From NCBI RefSeq assembly GCF_018967865.2, contig NZ_JAHLZY020000001.1, positions 4,526,001 to 4,590,000 on the forward strand: DNA of 64,000 bases, written 5' to 3'. Below, one piece after another: positions 60,655 through 64,000 of this stretch. The position numbers and the translations under genes are program-made. The notes below the pieces were generated by a model. That model saw nothing but the letters and a program-made list of their open reading frames with translations. It was not told the DNA's origin and ran no database searches. The number at the start of each line of letters is the position of its first letter. Within the stretch, counting starts at the first letter, position 1. The DNA is from Hymenobacter siberiensis (GTDB taxonomy: Bacteria > Bacteroidota > Bacteroidia > Cytophagales > Hymenobacteraceae).

Positions 60655-61923
60655 ATGGACGTTGAGAAACAACCCCTGCGCATTGGCCTGATTGGCTTTG
60701 GCTGCGTAGGACAGGGCTTTTATGACATCGTGCAGCGGCAGCCGGAACTGGGACTGACCATTGCCCGCATTGCCGTGAAAAACCCCGATAAGCCCCGTAC
60801 GCTGTCCGCCGGGCACTTCAGCTTTCGAGCGGATGACTTGCTGGCCGACCCGACGCTGGACGTGCTGGTAGAAGTCATCGACGACCCGGCCGAGGCTTTC
60901 CGGCTGGTGAGCGCGGCCCTGCGCCAGGGCCGCCGCGTGGCCACGGCCAACAAGGCCATGCTGGCCCGGCACCTGCCCGAGCTGGTGCAGCTGGAGCTGG
61001 ATTTCGGTGGCACGTTACTGTACGAAGCGGCCGTGTGCGGCAGCATTCCCATCATTCGCACGCTGGATGGCTACTTCAGCCACGAGCCGCTGCGGGCGGT
61101 GCAGGGCATCTTCAACGGCTCGTCGAACTACGTGCTGACGCGTATGAGCGAGGAAGGCACTGACTACGCAACAGCCCTGGCCGAGGCCCAGGCCAAAGGC
61201 TTCGCCGAAACCGACCCGTCGCTGGACATGGGCGCGTTTGACCCGCGCTCGAAGGCCGTGATTCTGGCGGCCCACGCCTATGGGGTTTTTCTGGAAGCTG
61301 AGGAGGTAGTGAATTTGGGCATCGAAGGAATCAGCGCGGCGGATATTGCTTTCGCGGCGGCGCAGGGGCAGAAAATCAAAGTAGTAGCGGCCGTGCAGCG
61401 CCTGCCGGATGGCCGCATCACGGCGCTGGTTACGCCGCAGCTGCTGGGGCCGGAGTCGCCGTTATTTACTGTCGAGCGCGAGTTTAATGGGGTGGTGATT
61501 GACGCCGAATACGCCGGCCCGCAGTTTCTGCGCGGGCGCGGCGCGGGCGGGCATCCCACCGGCTCGGCGGTGCTGGCCGATGTGCTGGCCCTGCGGCGCG
61601 GCTACCGCTACGGCTATGCCAAGCGGGCCGATGCCCCCGAAACGCAGCTGACCCACGCCTTGGAAATAGATACCTACCTGCGCCACGCCGACGTGGGTGT
61701 GCTGCGCGAGGTGCTGACCTGGCTGGAGCTGCCCGCCACCGCCCTACAAACTGACGCGAACGGACCTTATGCCACCGGCCCGGTAGCCCTCCAGCAGCTG
61801 TGGGCCTGGCGCCAGGAGCTGAGGACCAATGGTCTGTTCGTGGCGCGGCGGGGCGCAGTGCGGCCGCTGAGCGGGGCAGTGCAAACGGTGCAGGCCCGCA
61901 CCGAGGCAACGGCCGGGGCATAA
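60655..61923 (+). CDS. hom: Homoserine dehydrogenase
   Basis: A 422-residue NAD(P)-dependent homoserine dehydrogenase. RIGLIGFGCVGQGFYDIVQR is the nucleotide-binding start; VATANKAMLARHLPELVQL, LLYEAAVCGSIPIIRTLDGY, GIFNGSSNYVLTRMSEEG, and AFAETDPSLDMGAFDPRSKA VIL-type motif are family hallmarks. There is no ACT domain, and the last 100 residues are a diverged tail. The ATG at 60655 is preferred to TTG 60649. It supplies homoserine to metX; with asd (31964) it completes the aspartate-to-homoserine steps except the kinase. Confidence 0.93.
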   Translation: MDVEKQPLRIGLIGFGCVGQGFYDIVQRQPELGLTIARIAVKNPDKPRTLSAGHFSFRADDLLADPTLDVLVEVIDDPAEAFRLVSAALRQGRRVATANKAMLARHLPELVQLELDFGGTLLYEAAVCGSIPIIRTLDGYFSHEPLRAVQGIFNGSSNYVLTRMSEEGTDYATALAEAQAKGFAETDPSLDMGAFDPRSKAVILAAHAYGVFLEAEEVVNLGIEGISAADIAFAAAQGQKIKVVAAVQRLPDGRITALVTPQLLGPESPLFTVEREFNGVVIDAEYAGPQFLRGRGAGGHPTGSAVLADVLALRRGYRYGYAKRADAPETQLTHALEIDTYLRHADVGVLREVLTWLELPATALQTDANGPYATGPVALQQLWAWRQELRTNGLFVARRGAVRPLSGAVQTVQARTEATAGA

Positions 61924-62027
61924 TTCTCCCAAACACCAAATAGCCCCGAAACGTCAGGAATATTTCATATCTATTTGTTTATCAATAAATTGATAAACCC
62001 TGTTAGCCGCAAAGCGGTTTGAGTTAA

Positions 62028-63275
62028 TCAGCGAAACTCGATGCGAACCGGCGCCTGGCCAGGGAATTTCAGCAGGTAGATGCCGGCCTTGAGGGTGCCC
62101 CGTAGCACGTCCAGCGTGGGGGTGGTGGGGCTGATGGTACGCACCACGCGCCCGGCGGCATCGAGCAGCTGAGCCTCGGCAATATTGGCCCAGGCGGCGG
62201 GCAGCAGGATGCGGATGGCGTCGGCGGCGGGGTTGGGATAGGCTTGGGCGGCGGGCGCGGGCGCGGGCGCGGCCGGGGCCTGGGCGGCCGTCACCACCAG
62301 GCCGGGCAGGGCCAGCACGGGCCGCAGAAAATCGCGGATGGTGCGGAAGGTCGTGTCGGCGTAGGCCGCATTAGTCTCGAAGGGAATGTGGCCCGCACCG
62401 CGCAAGGTGCGCAGCGTGTTACGAATGCCCAGGGCGGTGGCGCGGGGATTGAGCCGGCCGCTGCCATACACGTACTTGGGCGGCAGGAACGAGCCCACCC
62501 GGCCTTGCAGGTAGGGCACGGTGCCATCGGCGGTGCCGTGCACGCTGCACAGCGGCGCGTTGCCGGCCTCGATGTAATTGGGGCTTTCGGTGGCTCCGCT
62601 CAGGTTGAGCACGGCTTGGGGCAGGCTGCTGTAGCCTGGGTTGCCGCTCACGCCCTCCACGCCGCCCAGGGCGACAATACCCACGTAAGCAGGCACTTCG
62701 GGGGCTTTATCAAGGTAACCGACTTCGAGCGCGGCAAACGCCCCAGCCGACGAGCCGCCCACGATGATGTAGCCGGGATTGACGCGGTAGGCGTTGGCAG
62801 TAGCCGCGTCTTTGCGGAAGAAGCGCACAGCGGCGCGCAAATCCTGCATCCCCCGAATGGCCGATTTGGCAATGTTCACGGTATCGAAACCACCGCCGAG
62901 AACGATGCTGAAGTCCAGCAGCCGGTAGTCGATGCTGGCCGTGACGTAGCCCAGGCGGGCAAACTTTGTGCACACGTCTACCATGTAGGCATCGGTGCGC
63001 AGGCCCGTCACGAAGCCGCCCTGGTGGGCGAAGATGATAACCGGCCGCCGGGCCAGCGCATCGCCGGTGGGCTGGTAAATATCCATAAGCAGCGCCTGGT
63101 TGGTGCCTACCGAGTTTACGGCCGCGCCAAAGGCCACGCCCGAAGCCACGGTCACGTTGGGGAACAGCGGCCGGTAGTAGCGCCCGCCGGTGGTGTCGAT
63201 AACGCCCTGGGCACTGGCCGCCTGGGCGGCCGTGAACAGCAGGGTGGCAAGGAAGAGAAAAAGTATTTTCATCAC
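62028..63275 (-). CDS. Secreted esterase/lipase-like alpha/beta hydrolase with T9SS tail
   Basis: A 415-residue exported enzyme (MMKILFLFLATLLFTAAQAA signal). FAHQGGFVTGLRTDAYMVDV is the HxGG oxyanion region, YIIVGGSSAGAFAALEVGYL the nucleophile elbow (GSSAG), LCSVHGTADGTVPYLQGRVG the Asp region and GAGHIPFETNAAYAD the His. An Ala/Pro linker (APAAPAPAPAAQ) leads to a T9SS type A sorting domain (YPNPAADAIRILLPAAWANI to GIYLLKFPGQAPVRIEFR). Carboxylesterase or BD-FAE-type feruloyl esterase activity is plausible. Confidence 0.85.
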   Translation of the reverse strand: MMKILFLFLATLLFTAAQAASAQGVIDTTGGRYYRPLFPNVTVASGVAFGAAVNSVGTNQALLMDIYQPTGDALARRPVIIFAHQGGFVTGLRTDAYMVDVCTKFARLGYVTASIDYRLLDFSIVLGGGFDTVNIAKSAIRGMQDLRAAVRFFRKDAATANAYRVNPGYIIVGGSSAGAFAALEVGYLDKAPEVPAYVGIVALGGVEGVSGNPGYSSLPQAVLNLSGATESPNYIEAGNAPLCSVHGTADGTVPYLQGRVGSFLPPKYVYGSGRLNPRATALGIRNTLRTLRGAGHIPFETNAAYADTTFRTIRDFLRPVLALPGLVVTAAQAPAAPAPAPAAQAYPNPAADAIRILLPAAWANIAEAQLLDAAGRVVRTISPTTPTLDVLRGTLKAGIYLLKFPGQAPVRIEFR

Positions 63276-63325
63276 AAAAAGAGAAAATAGTAGCCGGATA
63301 ATACAGCGGCGGCCGGTTTGGGCAT

Positions 63326-63351
63326 CAACGCCGGCAGGCGAGCCGGCGTTG
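63326..63351. repeat. Hairpin CAACGCCGGC
   Basis: CAACGCCGGC and GCCGGCGTTG around AGGCGA, between the divergent esterase and LD-carboxypeptidase genes. Confidence 0.5.
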
Positions 63352-63426
63352 GGGTGGCCGGGTGGGGCCGCGCTGGTTCCGAAGATACAGCCTGCGTTAT
63401 TTGTGGCTGCTTAATCCCGCTCCGTC

Positions 63427-64000
63427 ATGTCCATTTCCATCCCTCCCGCCCTGCGCGCCGGTCAGCGCGTCGCCATTGTGAGTCCGGCTCGCAAAATCTC
63501 GGCCGCTGAGCTGGCCCCCGCCATTGCCACCCTCCGAAGCTGGGGACTGAAGGTGGTGCTGGGCGAAAGCATTGGCGGCAACCACCACCAGTTTGCCGGC
63601 GACGACGACCTGCGCCGCCGTGATTTTCAGCAGCAGCTCGACGACCCGGCCATCCGGGCCATTCTGTGCGCCCGGGGCGGCTACGGCACGGCCCGCATCG
63701 TGGACGGGCTGGACTTCGCCGGCTTTCGTGCCCACCCCAAGTGGGTGACGGGCTTCTCCGATATCACGGTGCTCAACTCCCACCTGCTGGCCCTGGGCTA
63801 CGCCAGCATCCACGGCGTAATGCCGGTGCTGTTCCATCAGGCCGGCGGCGAGCTGGCACTGGAAACCCTGCGACGGGCGTTGTTCGGCGAAGCCTTTCAG
63901 CCCATCGAAGTGGCTCCGCATGCCCTCAACTGGCCCGGCACTGCTACCGGCGCGCTGGTGGGCGGCAACCTGAGCCTCCTGCAAACCATCACGGGCACGG
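63427..64000 (+). CDS. LD-carboxypeptidase (partial)
   Basis: The first 191 codons of an S66-family muramoyl-tetrapeptide LD-carboxypeptidase, which trims peptidoglycan peptides in recycling; the rest lies beyond the window. ATG 63427 gives MSISIPPALRAGQRVAIVSP; CARGGYGTARIVDGLD is the conserved GGYG segment and WVTGFSDITVLNSHL holds the nucleophile Ser111 (GxSD). The frame is open to the end of the window. Confidence 0.9.
   Translation, partial: MSISIPPALRAGQRVAIVSPARKISAAELAPAIATLRSWGLKVVLGESIGGNHHQFAGDDDLRRRDFQQQLDDPAIRAILCARGGYGTARIVDGLDFAGFRAHPKWVTGFSDITVLNSHLLALGYASIHGVMPVLFHQAGGELALETLRRALFGEAFQPIEVAPHALNWPGTATGALVGGNLSLLQTITGT

Overview
The window is GC-rich DNA from a member of the Bacteroidota, most likely a Hymenobacter-like species of the Cytophagales. 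Pointers to this are type IX secretion sorting domains (type A tails at 22192-26925, 27221-28624 and 62028-63275; a gliding-type tail at 18669-21287), SusC-type regulatory domains on outer-membrane barrels, a fused transaldolase/phosphoglucose isomerase, a DUF1800/DUF1501 pair, a btuB-btuG vitamin B12 uptake pair and TTG starts. I see no transposase, rRNA, CRISPR array or prophage. There is one tRNA, Gly(CCC).

Layout. 1-4500: end of uvrB; a DUF433/DUF5615 toxin-antitoxin pair whose antitoxin lacks a normal start codon; an amidohydrolase; a 240-bp MITE-like element cutting a NucS-like gene; a frameshifted AT-rich exported gene between two near-identical terminators; the tRNA. 4500-11200: small membrane proteins, acetyltransferase, a B12-type radical SAM protein with a palindromic repeat inside its reading frame, an HMA-AraC regulator. 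11200-14800: cobalamin-riboswitch-controlled btuB and btuG. 14900-18650: outer-membrane channel, mntH with a palindromic operator, divergent CDF exporter. 18650-28650: large secreted proteins. 28700-44000: repair glycosylase, asd, lamin-tail protein, DUF1800/DUF1501, hydrolases, a LacI regulator. 44200-51000: tal-pgi fusion, an ATPase/PD-(D/E)XK-like gene pair with a mosaic base composition, dxs. 51000-56500: OmpBB receptor, flippase-like membrane protein, lipoprotein, LysM protein. 56700-61900: a methionine cluster (SAM-I riboswitch, Cys/Met-run leader peptide, peroxiredoxin, metY, metX, hom). 62000-64000: secreted esterase and the start of an LD-carboxypeptidase.

The most interesting items are the SAM-I riboswitch followed at once by a 54-codon ORF ending MRMRMCCCCPCCC ahead of methionine genes; the ATPase/nuclease-like pair with an AT-rich central domain; and several dispersed palindromic repeat families, one of them translated in frame inside the radical SAM gene. 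asd, hom, metX and metY lie in two places of the same window and together cover most of the path from aspartyl phosphate to homocysteine.
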